A stretch of 64,000 bases of DNA from Modestobacter muralis (GTDB lineage Bacteria > Actinomycetota > Actinomycetes > Mycobacteriales > Geodermatophilaceae): NCBI RefSeq assembly GCF_010682105.1, contig NZ_JAAGWH010000004.1:1-64000 (forward strand), read 5' to 3'. The number at the start of each line of letters is the position of its first letter. The first letter of the stretch is position 1. This document shows, in pieces, positions 25,097 through 34,136 of this stretch. The position numbers and the translations under genes were made by a program. Below the pieces are notes generated by a model. The model searched no databases. It was not told the DNA's origin and worked only from the letters and a program-made list of their open reading frames with translations.

Positions 25097-26056
25097 GTGC
25101 TCGACCGGTTCCGGTTCGTCCCGGCCAGGTTGCTCCAGTCGGTCCCGGTGGTCTTCGGGGTCACGATCCTGGTCTTCTTCATGGTCCACCTGCTGCCCGG
25201 CAACCCCGCGTTGACCATCCTCGGACAGTCGGCCACCCCGGAGCGTGTGGCGGCGCTCAACACCCAGCTCGGCCTGGACGAGCCGCTGTGGGACCAGTAC
25301 TTCCTCTTCCTCAAGCGCCTGGTCACCGGCGACCTGGGGGAGAGCCTGACCTACCAGGCGCCGGTGTCGGGGCTGGTGCTCGACGCCATCCCGATCACCC
25401 TGTCGCTGCTGGCCTTCGCCCTGGTGCTGTCGCTGGTGATCAGCGTCCCGCTGGCGGCGCTGGCCGCCTCGGCCCCCGGCCGGCTGCCGGACATGGTCGT
25501 GCGGGTGTTCACCCTGCTCGGCCAGGGGATGCCCCAGTTCTGGGTCGGCATCATGCTCATCCTGCTGCTGGGGGTGAAGGCCCGCGCCTTCCCGGTCGGC
25601 GGCTACGGCATGACCGCCGCCGAGCACCCCTACTACCTCTTCCTGCCGGCGCTGACCATGGCGATCGCCATGTGCCCGACAACCATCCGCAGCCTCCGCG
25701 CCTCCACGATCAACGTGCTCGGCTCGGACTACGTGGGGACGGCGCGGTCCAAGGGCGCCGCCGGCATCGCGCTGTTCCGCGGCCACGTGCTGCGCAACGC
25801 CGCCATCCCGACCGTGTCGATCATCGGCGTCAACCTCGGCTACCTCGTCGGCGGCTCGCTGGTCATCGAGAAGGTGTTCGCCATCCCGGGCCTGGGCTCG
25901 CTGATGATCAACGCGATCTTCACCCGCGACTTCCCGACCATCCAGGCGGTGGCCCTCTTCGTGGCCCTGTTCGTGATCGTCGTCGGCATCCTCACCGACG
26001 TCGTCTACACCGCCATCGACCCGCGGGTCGACCTCTCCAGCAAGGAGCGCGCATGA
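25097..26056 (+). CDS. dppB: Peptide ABC transporter permease, DppB-like
   Basis: The 319-residue protein has six membrane segments and the BPD_transp_1 loop with the EAA-type motif DYVGTARSKGAAG near residues 210-225. The N-terminus holds the conserved MVHLLPGNPA of DppB-type permeases. GTG 25097 is chosen because it is seven bases past GAGGAGG, while GTG 25091 would touch it. Its stop overlaps the start of the next gene by four bases. It forms half of the membrane channel with the DppC-like protein. Confidence 0.92.
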   Translation: MLDRFRFVPARLLQSVPVVFGVTILVFFMVHLLPGNPALTILGQSATPERVAALNTQLGLDEPLWDQYFLFLKRLVTGDLGESLTYQAPVSGLVLDAIPITLSLLAFALVLSLVISVPLAALAASAPGRLPDMVVRVFTLLGQGMPQFWVGIMLILLLGVKARAFPVGGYGMTAAEHPYYLFLPALTMAIAMCPTTIRSLRASTINVLGSDYVGTARSKGAAGIALFRGHVLRNAAIPTVSIIGVNLGYLVGGSLVIEKVFAIPGLGSLMINAIFTRDFPTIQAVALFVALFVIVVGILTDVVYTAIDPRVDLSSKERA

Positions 26057-26934
26057 CCACCGTCGCGGTCGCGACCGCGACCAAGGCGATGCGCCGGCCG
26101 GCCCGGTCCCGCTCGCTGCGCGCCTGGTACCGCAACGGCACCCTGATGGCCGGGCTGGTGATCGTCGGCCTGCTGGTCCTCGCCGCCGTGCTCGCGCCCT
26201 GGCTGACGCCCTACGACCCCGTCCAGCAGGACCTGGCGCAGGCGCTGCAGTCACCGAGCTCGGCGCACTGGCTGGGCACGGACAAGTACGGACGCGACGT
26301 CCTCACCCGGCTGCTGTGGGGTGCTCGCGTCGACCTGCGGATCGGCTTCCTCGCCGTCCTCATCCCGTTCGTCATCGGGTCGGTCCTCGGCGCGCTGGCC
26401 GGCTACTTCGGCGGCTGGTTCGACACCGTCGTGATGCGGGTCGTCGACGTCTTCTTCGCCTTCCCGTTCTACGTCCTGGTCATCGCGCTGGTGTTCATCC
26501 TGGGCGCGGGGGAGAGCAGCATCTACCTGGCGATCGCGGCGGTCTCCTGGGTCTCCTACGCCAAGATCATGCGCGGCGAGCTGCTGGTGGCCAAGAAGCA
26601 GGACTACGTCGTCGCCGCCCGGCTCGGCGGCATGTCGCACGCCCGGATCCTGGTCAAGCACATCGGGCCGAACGTGCTCAGCCAGGCCCTCATCTACGCG
26701 ATGAGCGACATCGTCATGGACATCCTGGCGATCGTCACCCTGGGCTACCTGGGTCTGGGCATCGCCCCGCCGACCGCCGAGTGGGGCTCGATGATCCTCG
26801 ACGGCCAGGAGTTCATCACGACCCAGTGGCTGCAGGCCACCATCCCGGGCCTCGCCGTCGTGGTCACCAGCCTGGGGCTCTCCCTGCTGGGTGACGGGCT
26901 CTCCGACCAATTGTCCCCGGAGCGGAGGAAGTGA
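26053..26934 (+). CDS. dppC: Peptide ABC transporter permease, DppC-like
   Basis: The 293-residue protein has a short cytosolic N-terminus, six membrane segments, the DppC hallmark HWLGTDKYGRDVLTRLLWGAR near residue 75 and the EAA loop DYVVAARLGGMSHARI near 195. The ATG overlaps the dppB stop (ATGA), so translation is coupled. The closing stretch GDGLSDQLSPE is typical of the family. It pairs with the DppB-like protein. Confidence 0.93.
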   Translation: MTTVAVATATKAMRRPARSRSLRAWYRNGTLMAGLVIVGLLVLAAVLAPWLTPYDPVQQDLAQALQSPSSAHWLGTDKYGRDVLTRLLWGARVDLRIGFLAVLIPFVIGSVLGALAGYFGGWFDTVVMRVVDVFFAFPFYVLVIALVFILGAGESSIYLAIAAVSWVSYAKIMRGELLVAKKQDYVVAARLGGMSHARILVKHIGPNVLSQALIYAMSDIVMDILAIVTLGYLGLGIAPPTAEWGSMILDGQEFITTQWLQATIPGLAVVVTSLGLSLLGDGLSDQLSPERRK

Positions 26935-26936
26935 CC

Positions 26937-27983
26937 ATGTCGATCGACCAGGCGCAGCCGACCGGCGCCACGGCCAGCGGGCACCAGAGCCTGGTGCCCG
27001 GCGTCCCGCTGCTGCGCGTGCACGACCTGTCCGTCGGCGTCCGCTCCGGCGGACGGACGGTGCAGATCGTCGAGGGCGTGTCCTTCGACGTCGACCCCGG
27101 TCAGCGGATGGGCATCGTCGGGGAGTCCGGGTCGGGCAAGTCGCTGACCCTGCGCGCGATCGCCGGGCTGCTGCCCAAGCCGGTCGAGGTGCTCTCCGGC
27201 GGCATCGAGTACAACGGCGCCGACCTGCTGGGGATGCCGGCGAAGAAGCGCCGGGCGCTGATGGGCCCGGAGATCGCGATGATCTTCCAGGAGCCGATGA
27301 CGGCGCTGAACCCGGTGATGCGGGTCGGTGACCAGATCGCCGAGGGCCCGCGCCGGCACCTGGGGCTGTCGGCCAAGGCCGCCGGCGAGCTGGCCGTGCA
27401 GATGATGGCCCGCACCGGCATCCCCGACCCCGCCCGCCGGGCACGGGCCTACCCGCACGAGCTCTCCGGCGGGCTGCGCCAGCGGATCATGATCGCGATG
27501 GCCGTCTCGTGCGGTCCACGGCTGCTGCTGTGCGACGAGCCGACCACCGCCCTGGACGTCACCGTCCAGCTGCAGGTGCTGCGGCTGCTGGAGCGGTTGT
27601 GCGAGGACACCGGCACCTCGCTGGTGTTCGTCACCCACGACCTGGCCGTGGTGAACCAGACGTGTTCAGAGCTGGCCGTCATGTACGCCGGGCACATCGT
27701 GGAGTCCGGCCGGGTCAAGGACACCTTCCGCCAGCCGCGCCACCCCTACACCCGGGGCCTGCTGGAGTCCGCGCCCGACTTCGACCGGCCCGACCGGGCC
27801 CTGGTGCCCATCCCCGGCTTCCCGCCCAACGTCTCCGACCGGCCGCACGGGTGCCCGTTCGCGCCGCGCTGCGGCTATGTGCGCGATCACTGCACCGAGG
27901 CCGTGCCCCCGCTGACCGAGGTGGCCCCCGGGCGCCTGGCCGCCTGTTTCGAGAGCGACCGGCTGGACGAGGTGCTGGCATGA
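26937..27983 (+). CDS. dppD: Peptide ABC transporter ATPase, DppD-like
   Basis: The 348-residue ATPase has Walker A GESGSGKS (from residue 62), Q-loop MIFQEPMTALNP, signature ELSGGLRQR, Walker B LLLCDEPTTALD and the H-loop FVTHD. The C-terminal oligopeptide extension carries the Cys cluster CPFAPRCGYVRDHC that in related proteins may bind an iron-sulphur cluster. ATG 26937 lies seven bases past GGAGGA; GTG 26931 is too close. It works with the DppF-like ATPase to power import. Confidence 0.93.
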   Translation: MSIDQAQPTGATASGHQSLVPGVPLLRVHDLSVGVRSGGRTVQIVEGVSFDVDPGQRMGIVGESGSGKSLTLRAIAGLLPKPVEVLSGGIEYNGADLLGMPAKKRRALMGPEIAMIFQEPMTALNPVMRVGDQIAEGPRRHLGLSAKAAGELAVQMMARTGIPDPARRARAYPHELSGGLRQRIMIAMAVSCGPRLLLCDEPTTALDVTVQLQVLRLLERLCEDTGTSLVFVTHDLAVVNQTCSELAVMYAGHIVESGRVKDTFRQPRHPYTRGLLESAPDFDRPDRALVPIPGFPPNVSDRPHGCPFAPRCGYVRDHCTEAVPPLTEVAPGRLAACFESDRLDEVLA

Positions 27984-29023
27984 GCACGGCCGTGCAGGAC
28001 CCCGGCCTGGAGCCCTCCGTGCTGCGGGTCAGCGCGCTGACCAAGCGCTACGGCGGGCACAGCTCGTGGCTGTCCCGGCTCACGTCGGGGCCCTCGGTCT
28101 CGCTCAAGGCCCTCGACGGGATCGACCTGCACCTGCGCCCGGGGGAGATCCTCGCGCTGGTGGGCGAGTCGGGGTCGGGCAAGTCGACGCTGGCCAAGAT
28201 CCTGGTCGGCAGCGCCACCCCGACCAGCGGTGCGGTCTCCGTCGCCGGGCAGCCCGCGCCGGCCCGGCGGGACAAGGAGTCCTCGCGGCGGGTCCAGATG
28301 GTGTTCCAGGACCCGTACTCCTCGCTCAACCCGCGCATCACGGTGGGCAAGATGCTCAGCGAGCTGCTGCTGCTGCACAGGATCGTGCCGCGGTCGGAGG
28401 TGCGGGCGGAGAGCGTACGGCTGCTGAACCTGGTCGGCCTGGAGGAGGACGTGCTCGGGGCCTACCCCAGCCAGTTCTCCGGCGGGCAGCGGCAGCGGCT
28501 GGCCATCGCCCGGGCGCTCGCCGTCCGGCCCGACGTGCTCATCGCCGACGAGCCGGTGTCGGCCCTGGACGTCAGCGTGCAGGCCACGATCCTCGAGCTG
28601 TTCGCCACGCTGCGCTCGGAGCTGGGCCTGAGCATCCTGTTCATCGCCCACAACCTGGCCGTCGTGCAGCACCTGGCGGACCGGGTGGCGGTCATGTACC
28701 TGGGCCGGATCGTCGAGGTCGCCGAGACGAGCGCGCTGTTCTCCGCGCCGCGGCACCCCTACACCCGGGCGCTGATCGACTCCATCCCGCGGATGACCGA
28801 GACCAGCGTCAACGACGGCTTCGAGCTCGACGGCGAACCGCCGAGCCCCTACGACGTCCCCGCGGGCTGCCGGTTCCACCCGCGCTGCCCGCTGGCCAGC
28901 GAGATCTGCCGCGAGAACGACCCGCCACTGCTCACGATCGGCCCCGCGCACTCCAGCGCCTGCCTCAAGGCCGACGAGCTGGCCGCCATCCCCGTCCCCA
29001 ACGCCCCGCAGGAGCGCGCATGA
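27980..29023 (+). CDS. dppF: Peptide ABC transporter ATPase, DppF-like
   Basis: The 347-residue ATPase has Walker A GESGSGKST near residue 60, Q-loop MVFQDPYSSLNPR, signature FSGGQRQRLAIARAL, Walker B LIADEPVSALD and H-loop FIAHN, where Asn replaces the more common Asp after His. The Cys-bearing C-terminal extension (CRFHPRCPLASEIC) is present. The ATG overlaps the dppD stop. A small loss of identity in the H-loop is common in DppF proteins and should not abolish activity. Confidence 0.93.
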   Translation: MSTAVQDPGLEPSVLRVSALTKRYGGHSSWLSRLTSGPSVSLKALDGIDLHLRPGEILALVGESGSGKSTLAKILVGSATPTSGAVSVAGQPAPARRDKESSRRVQMVFQDPYSSLNPRITVGKMLSELLLLHRIVPRSEVRAESVRLLNLVGLEEDVLGAYPSQFSGGQRQRLAIARALAVRPDVLIADEPVSALDVSVQATILELFATLRSELGLSILFIAHNLAVVQHLADRVAVMYLGRIVEVAETSALFSAPRHPYTRALIDSIPRMTETSVNDGFELDGEPPSPYDVPAGCRFHPRCPLASEICRENDPPLLTIGPAHSSACLKADELAAIPVPNAPQERA

Positions 29024-29856
29024 AGATCTGGATCAGCTTCGACATGGAGGGCGTCGCCGGCATCGTCGACTGGGACCAGTGCCGCCCCAGCGGCGGGGCC
29101 CGCTACGAGCTGGGCTGCCAGCTGATGCTCGCCGAGGTCAACGCCGCCATCGAGGGCGCGATCGCCGGGGGCGCGACCGAGGTCGTGCTCAACGACTCGC
29201 ACGGCACCATGGCCAACCTCGACCCGCGGGCGGTGGCCGGCAACGCCAGCTACATCGCCGGCCGGCACAAGCCGATGTACATGATGCAGGGGCTGGACGA
29301 GACCGTGGACGCGGCCTTCTTCGTCGGCTACCACGGCTCGATCTCCGGGCAGCCCTCCACGCTCAGCCACACCTACAACCCCGAGGTCTTCGCCGCGGCC
29401 CGGGTCAACGGCGTCGAGGTGGGCGAGAGCGGGATCAACGCACTGGTCGCCGAGCACTTCGGCGTCCCGATCGCCTTCCTCTCCGGGGACGCGGTCACCT
29501 GGGAGCAGACCGCGACCTTCGCGCCGGGCGGCGTGCACGTGGTGACCAAGGAGTCGCTCACCCGGTTCAGTTCGGCCAACCTGCACCCGGCCGAGTCCTG
29601 CCGGCTGATCCGGGAGGGCGCCGAGGAGGCCGCCCGCCGGGTGGCCGGGGGCGCCGTGGGCACCCCGGGCATCACCCGGCCGGCGACCCTGGAGCTGGAC
29701 GTGCAGACCGGGGACATGGCCGAGGTGGCGACCTGGGCGCGCGGCGTCGAGCGGGTGGCCGAGCGGACCGTGGCGATCTCCGGTGAGGACCTGCTCGCCG
29801 TCTTCCGCTCCTTCGTCGCCGTCAACTACATCACCCGTCAGGCCGGTGGCCGGTGA
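29020..29856 (+). CDS. dppA: M55 D-aminopeptidase, DppA-like
   Basis: The 278-residue protein matches the zinc D-aminopeptidase DppA of Bacillus subtilis. All five metal ligands are present at almost the same positions: Asp 8 and Glu 10 (SFDMEG), His 61 (NDSHG), His 105 (GYHG) and Glu 136 (VGESGIN). B. subtilis DppA removes N-terminal D-residues, especially D-Ala, from short peptides and forms a decamer. The ATG overlaps the dppF stop by four bases. In B. subtilis dppA also lies with a dipeptide importer, so the pairing is an old one. It suggests that the imported peptide contains D-amino acids, as in cell-wall peptides. Confidence 0.92.
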   Translation: MKIWISFDMEGVAGIVDWDQCRPSGGARYELGCQLMLAEVNAAIEGAIAGGATEVVLNDSHGTMANLDPRAVAGNASYIAGRHKPMYMMQGLDETVDAAFFVGYHGSISGQPSTLSHTYNPEVFAAARVNGVEVGESGINALVAEHFGVPIAFLSGDAVTWEQTATFAPGGVHVVTKESLTRFSSANLHPAESCRLIREGAEEAARRVAGGAVGTPGITRPATLELDVQTGDMAEVATWARGVERVAERTVAISGEDLLAVFRSFVAVNYITRQAGGR

Positions 29857-30776
29857 GCGGCGTACAGCTGTACGAGGTCGCCCCGGCATCCACCGGCTGG
29901 GCCCTGGTCCTGCACGGCGGGGCCGGCGGCCGGGTCGAGGAGCTCTCCCTGGAGGAGGCCGGCACGTACAGCGAGGGGCTCACCGCGGCGTACCAGGCCG
30001 GCGCGGCGGTGCTCGCCGCCGGCGGGAGCGCGCTGGACGCCGTCTGCGCGACCGTCGAGCGACTGGAGGACGACCCGCTGTTCAACGCCGGCCGCGGCGC
30101 CGCCCTGACCTCCGAGGGCACCGCCGAGCTCGACGCCTGCGTGATGACCGGCGACGGCCGGGCCGGGGCGATCGCGGCCTCGCAGTTCGCCCGCAACCCG
30201 GTCCACGCCGCGCGCAAGGTCCTGGAGGAGACCCCGGCGGTGCTGTTGATCGCACCCACCGCCGGGCGGATCGCCGACTGGGGCCTGCGGACGGTCACCC
30301 CCGACCACTTCACCACCCCTGCCCGGCAGCAGCAGCTGCGCCGGGTGCAGGAGGGTCTGCTCGCCGGCTCCCGGCACGGCACCGTCGGCGCGGTCGCCGT
30401 CGACGTGCACGGCCGGGTCGCGGCGGCCACCTCCACCGGCGGCATGGTCAACCAGAGCGAGGGCCGGGTCGGGGACACCCCGGTCGTCGGGGCCGGCACG
30501 TACGCCCGTGACGGCGTGGGCGCGATCTCCTGCACCGGTGAGGGCGAGGCGTTCATCCAGGGCGTGGTCGCCCACGACGTCGCCGCCCGGGTGCGCTACC
30601 TGGGCGTCGGCCTGGCCGAGGCGATCACCGGCACGGTGGCCGCCGAGCTCGCCCCGCGCGGGGCGACCGGCGGGCTGATCGCGGTCGGCGCCGACGGCGC
30701 GATCGTGGTCGCGCACAACTCCCCGGCGATGTTCGCCGCCTACCACGACGGCGAACGCCTCGTGGTCCACACCTGA
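29853..30776 (+). CDS. Isoaspartyl peptidase/L-asparaginase-family Ntn hydrolase
   Basis: The 307-residue precursor belongs to the plant-type asparaginase family. The self-cleavage and nucleophile site GSRHGTVGAV places Thr 177 as the new N-terminus of the beta chain. N-terminal WALVLHGGAGG and NAGRGAALTSEG are typical. Substrates in the family are beta-aspartyl dipeptides, Asn or Asn-linked glycans. GTG 29853 overlaps the stop of the M55 gene (GTGA). In this operon it would free Asp from beta-linked or Asn-containing peptides, which fits a downstream enzyme acting on a methylated aspartate. Confidence 0.9.
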   Translation: MSGVQLYEVAPASTGWALVLHGGAGGRVEELSLEEAGTYSEGLTAAYQAGAAVLAAGGSALDAVCATVERLEDDPLFNAGRGAALTSEGTAELDACVMTGDGRAGAIAASQFARNPVHAARKVLEETPAVLLIAPTAGRIADWGLRTVTPDHFTTPARQQQLRRVQEGLLAGSRHGTVGAVAVDVHGRVAAATSTGGMVNQSEGRVGDTPVVGAGTYARDGVGAISCTGEGEAFIQGVVAHDVAARVRYLGVGLAEAITGTVAAELAPRGATGGLIAVGADGAIVVAHNSPAMFAAYHDGERLVVHT

Positions 30777-30804
30777 GCACGGCCGCGCACATGGGGGACA
30801 GCGC

Positions 30805-31722
30805 ATGACGCCCATCCGCGACGAGGTGTTCGCCCGGATGGACGAGCTGACGCCGGCGGAGAAGAAGGTGGCCCGCTCGCTGCTGGCCAACTACCCGAGC
30901 GCCGGGCTGGCCAGCGCGGCGACGCTGGCCCGCACCGCCGGCACCAGCACGCCCACGGTGCTGCGGCTGGTGGCCCGGATCGGCATCGGCAGCTACCCGG
31001 AGTTCCAGGAGCGGCTGCGCGAGGAGGTCACCCAGCGGCTGAACTCCCCGCTCAGCCGGGCGTCCGGGCGGCTCACCGGGGAGGGTGACGGCACGCTGTT
31101 CCAGCGCTCGATCACCCAGCGGCTGGGGCTGGTCGAGCGGCTGGCGGCGACCGTCCCGCCGAGCGAGTTCGACGCCGCGGTCACGCTGCTGGCCACCCCG
31201 GCCCGCAGCATCGTGGTCAGCGGCGGCTACTTCTCCCGCTTCGTCGGGCAGGTGCTGGCCCTGCAGCTGGACCAGCTCGTGCCCGGTGTCGAGTTCGCCG
31301 GCGAGCCGCTGGGCCGCGACATCGGCCGCTACCTGTCGATGGGCCGGGACTCCGTCGCAGTCGTGTTCGACCTGCGCCGCCACGAGCTGCCGGCCAAGCG
31401 CCTGGCCGCGCTGGCCAAGCAGCAGGGCGCGTCGGTCATCGTCATCACCGACGAGGAGCTCTCACCGGCCGCCGACACCGCCGACGTCGTCCTGCCGATC
31501 GCGGTCGACGGCGTCCCCTTCGACTCCTTCGCGGGGCTGGTCGTGCTGGTCGAGGCGCTGGTCGAGGGGGTCTTCCAGCGGGTCGGCGCCACCGGGCTGG
31601 ACCGGATGCGGCAGTGGGAGGAGTCGGTGGTCATCCACCGCGCCTTCCGCGCCGGGCCCGAGCCCGAGCCCGACGAGGACGACGAGTCCGTGGACGACGA
31701 CGAGGAGGACCGGGATGAGTGA
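30805..31722 (+). CDS. RpiR/MurR-family regulator
   Basis: The 305-residue product has an N-terminal RpiR helix-turn-helix (about 1-80, SAATLARTAGTSTPTVLRLVARIG) and a C-terminal SIS sugar-isomerase domain (about 120-260). A tail of about 20 residues is almost all Asp and Glu. Family members sense phosphosugars such as N-acetylmuramic acid 6-phosphate (MurR). It sits mid-operon, 28 bases after the Ntn hydrolase gene, and overlaps the SDR gene by eight bases. It is the likely local regulator; a cell-wall-derived ligand would fit the D-aminopeptidase, but that is inference. Confidence 0.9.
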   Translation: MTPIRDEVFARMDELTPAEKKVARSLLANYPSAGLASAATLARTAGTSTPTVLRLVARIGIGSYPEFQERLREEVTQRLNSPLSRASGRLTGEGDGTLFQRSITQRLGLVERLAATVPPSEFDAAVTLLATPARSIVVSGGYFSRFVGQVLALQLDQLVPGVEFAGEPLGRDIGRYLSMGRDSVAVVFDLRRHELPAKRLAALAKQQGASVIVITDEELSPAADTADVVLPIAVDGVPFDSFAGLVVLVEALVEGVFQRVGATGLDRMRQWEESVVIHRAFRAGPEPEPDEDDESVDDDEEDRDE

Positions 31723-32413
31723 GCTGGACGGGCAGGTCGCCGTGGTCACCGGCACCGCGCAGGGCATCGGGCAGGCGATCGCCCGCACGCTGCGCGGGGC
31801 CGGGGCCACCGTGCACGAGGTCGACCGCGACACCGTCGACCTGTCGGTCACCGCCGAGGTGGAGGAGTTCTTCGCCTCCGTCGGCGACGTCGACGTGCTG
31901 GTCAACAACGCCGGCGGCGTCACCGGGCAGACGCACGTCCCGATCGACGAGCTCACCGACGCCGCCTGGGACGCCGTGGTCGACGCGAACCTGCGGACGA
32001 CGATGAACTGCACCCGCGCCGCCGCCCGCACGATGAAGCGCCGCGGGTACGGCCGGATCGTGGTCATCTCCTCCGGCGCCGGCCGCAGCGTGAGCCTGAC
32101 CGGCATCCAGGCCTACGCCTCGGCCAAGGCCGCGCAGATCGGCTTCACCCGGCAGATGGCCCACGAGCTGGGCCCGCACGGCATCACCGTCAACTGCATC
32201 GCGCCGGGCTTCGTGCTGTCCAACCCCACCACCCAGGCGCAGTGGGAGAGCTACGGCCCCGAGGGTCAGCAGGCGCTGCTGGACCGGATCGCCGTCCGGG
32301 CCACCGGGACGCCGGACGACATCGCCCGCGGGGTGCTGTTCTTCGCCGTCCCCGCGGCCGGGTGGGTCAGCGGCCAGACGCTGTCCATCGACGGCGGCCA
32401 CTCACTCTTCTAG
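31715..32413 (+). CDS. SDR-family oxidoreductase
   Basis: The 232-residue short-chain dehydrogenase shows the cofactor loop TGTAQGIG (from residue 11), NNAG near 68, a catalytic Ser in ISSGAG near 113 and the Tyr-x-x-x-Lys pair YASAK near 130. Its size is normal. It starts eight bases before the end of the regulator gene. The substrate is unknown; the context suggests a hydroxy- or keto-acid made from the peptide's amino acids. Confidence 0.9.
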   Translation: MSELDGQVAVVTGTAQGIGQAIARTLRGAGATVHEVDRDTVDLSVTAEVEEFFASVGDVDVLVNNAGGVTGQTHVPIDELTDAAWDAVVDANLRTTMNCTRAAARTMKRRGYGRIVVISSGAGRSVSLTGIQAYASAKAAQIGFTRQMAHELGPHGITVNCIAPGFVLSNPTTQAQWESYGPEGQQALLDRIAVRATGTPDDIARGVLFFAVPAAGWVSGQTLSIDGGHSLF

Positions 32414-32432
32414 ACCGATCAGGACGGGGACC

Positions 32433-34136
32433 ATGACGCAGGCAGCAGCGAGGCTCGCCGAGCTCGGCGAGCGGTACTTCCGGATCCAGCACACGTTCGA
32501 CCCCTACAACGCCACGCTGCTCGGGATCACCGACTTCGACGGCCTGGCCGGTGACCCCAGCCGGGCGGCCAGCGAGGCCACCGCAGCGGAGTTCGCCGCC
32601 CTCGACGCGGAGATCGCCGCGATCGACCCCGAGGAGCTCGACGACGCCGGCCGGGTCGACCTCGGGGTGCTCAGCGTGCTGTCCCGCGGTGCCGGGCGGG
32701 ACGCCGCTCACGCGCTGTGGGCGGCCAACGCCTCGGCCAAGGGCTACGTCAGCCGACAGGGCCTGGTGTTCCAGGCGGTCCCGGCCATGACGATCACCGA
32801 TGCGGAGTCCGCCGCCCGCTACGAGTCCCGGCTGGCCGGGCTGGGCGCCTTCTTCACCGCGCTCGCCCGGCGGTACGCCGAGGAGGCCGCGGCCGGCCGG
32901 GTCTCCACCGCACTCGGCATCCAGCACGCGATCGGCCAGCTGACCGGCCACCTCGCCCGGGACCTGGACGACGACGCGCTGCTCGCCCCCACGGCCACGG
33001 CCGACCCGGCGCTGCGCGAGCGCGCCCGGGAGACGATCCGCACCGAGGTGCGCCCGGCGATGACCGTGCTGGCCGACCAGCTGCGCGACCTGCTGCCCGG
33101 CGCCCGGCCCGACGATGCCGTCGGGATCAGCAACGTCCCCGGCGGAGAAGCGGCCTACGTCGACGCGGTCGCCCGGCACACCACCACCGACCTGACCCCG
33201 GCGCAGGTGCACCAGATCGGCCTGGACACCCTGGCCGAGCTGCGCCCGCGCTGGCTGGAGATCGGCGCCCGGGCGCTGGGCGTGAACACCTTCCCCGAGA
33301 TCGCCGAGCGGCTGCGCGCCGACCCCGCGCTGCGGTTCGAGACCAGCGCGCAGATCGTCGAGGTCGCCGAGCGAGCGCTGCAGCGCGCGCAGGCCGTGCA
33401 GGACGACTGGTTCCCGCACTTCGACATCCCGGCGTGCGTGATCGAGCAGATCGACCCGGTCGACGCCGCGGGCGCGGCGATGGCCTACTACCGCCCGCCC
33501 GCGGTCGACGGCAGCCGGCCCGGCGCGCACGTGCTGCAGGCCACCGACCCCACCGAGCGCTTCCGGTTCGAGTACGAGGCGCTGGCCTTCCACGAGTCGG
33601 TGCCCGGGCACCACCTGCAGCTGGCCACCGCGCAGACCCTCGACCTGCCCCGCTACCGCCAGCACCTCGACGTCGAGGCGTGCAGCTTCAACGAGGGCTG
33701 GGGGCTGTACGCGGAGTCCCTGGCCGAGGAGATGGGGCTCTACAGCGACGACGTCGCGCTCCTGGGCATGCTGTCGTTCGCCTCGCTGCGGGCCTGCCGG
33801 CTGGTCGTCGACACCGGGATGCACGCCTTCGGCTGGTCCCGCGAGCAGGCCGTGCAGTTCATGCTCGACAACACCGCGACCACCCGCGACAACGTGGTCA
33901 GCGAGGTCGACCGCTACATCTGCTGGCCGGGCCAGGCGCTGGCCTACGTGATCGGCAAGCGCGAGATCGTCCGGCTCCGCGAGCGCGCCACCGCCGCCCT
34001 CGGCGACCGCTTCGACCTCGTCGGCTTCCACGGCGCCGTCCTCGGCGGCGGCGCGCTGCCACTGCCGGTGCTCGACGACGTCATCACCCGCTGGACCGCC
34101 GGTCTGGCACCTGCAGAGGAGCACGCATGGACCTGA
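32433..34136 (+). CDS. DUF885-family peptidase
   Basis: The 567-residue protein is a DUF885 member with the zinc motif HESVPGHHLQ at residue 387 and a downstream Glu in FNEGWGLYAE near 425. The family is thought to comprise soluble metallopeptidases related to M32-like folds; activities are poorly known. The ATG has AGGA and GGGGA nearby and follows the SDR stop by 19 bases. No signal peptide is seen, so it acts in the cytosol on imported peptides. Confidence 0.88.
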   Translation: MTQAAARLAELGERYFRIQHTFDPYNATLLGITDFDGLAGDPSRAASEATAAEFAALDAEIAAIDPEELDDAGRVDLGVLSVLSRGAGRDAAHALWAANASAKGYVSRQGLVFQAVPAMTITDAESAARYESRLAGLGAFFTALARRYAEEAAAGRVSTALGIQHAIGQLTGHLARDLDDDALLAPTATADPALRERARETIRTEVRPAMTVLADQLRDLLPGARPDDAVGISNVPGGEAAYVDAVARHTTTDLTPAQVHQIGLDTLAELRPRWLEIGARALGVNTFPEIAERLRADPALRFETSAQIVEVAERALQRAQAVQDDWFPHFDIPACVIEQIDPVDAAGAAMAYYRPPAVDGSRPGAHVLQATDPTERFRFEYEALAFHESVPGHHLQLATAQTLDLPRYRQHLDVEACSFNEGWGLYAESLAEEMGLYSDDVALLGMLSFASLRACRLVVDTGMHAFGWSREQAVQFMLDNTATTRDNVVSEVDRYICWPGQALAYVIGKREIVRLRERATAALGDRFDLVGFHGAVLGGGALPLPVLDDVITRWTAGLAPAEEHAWT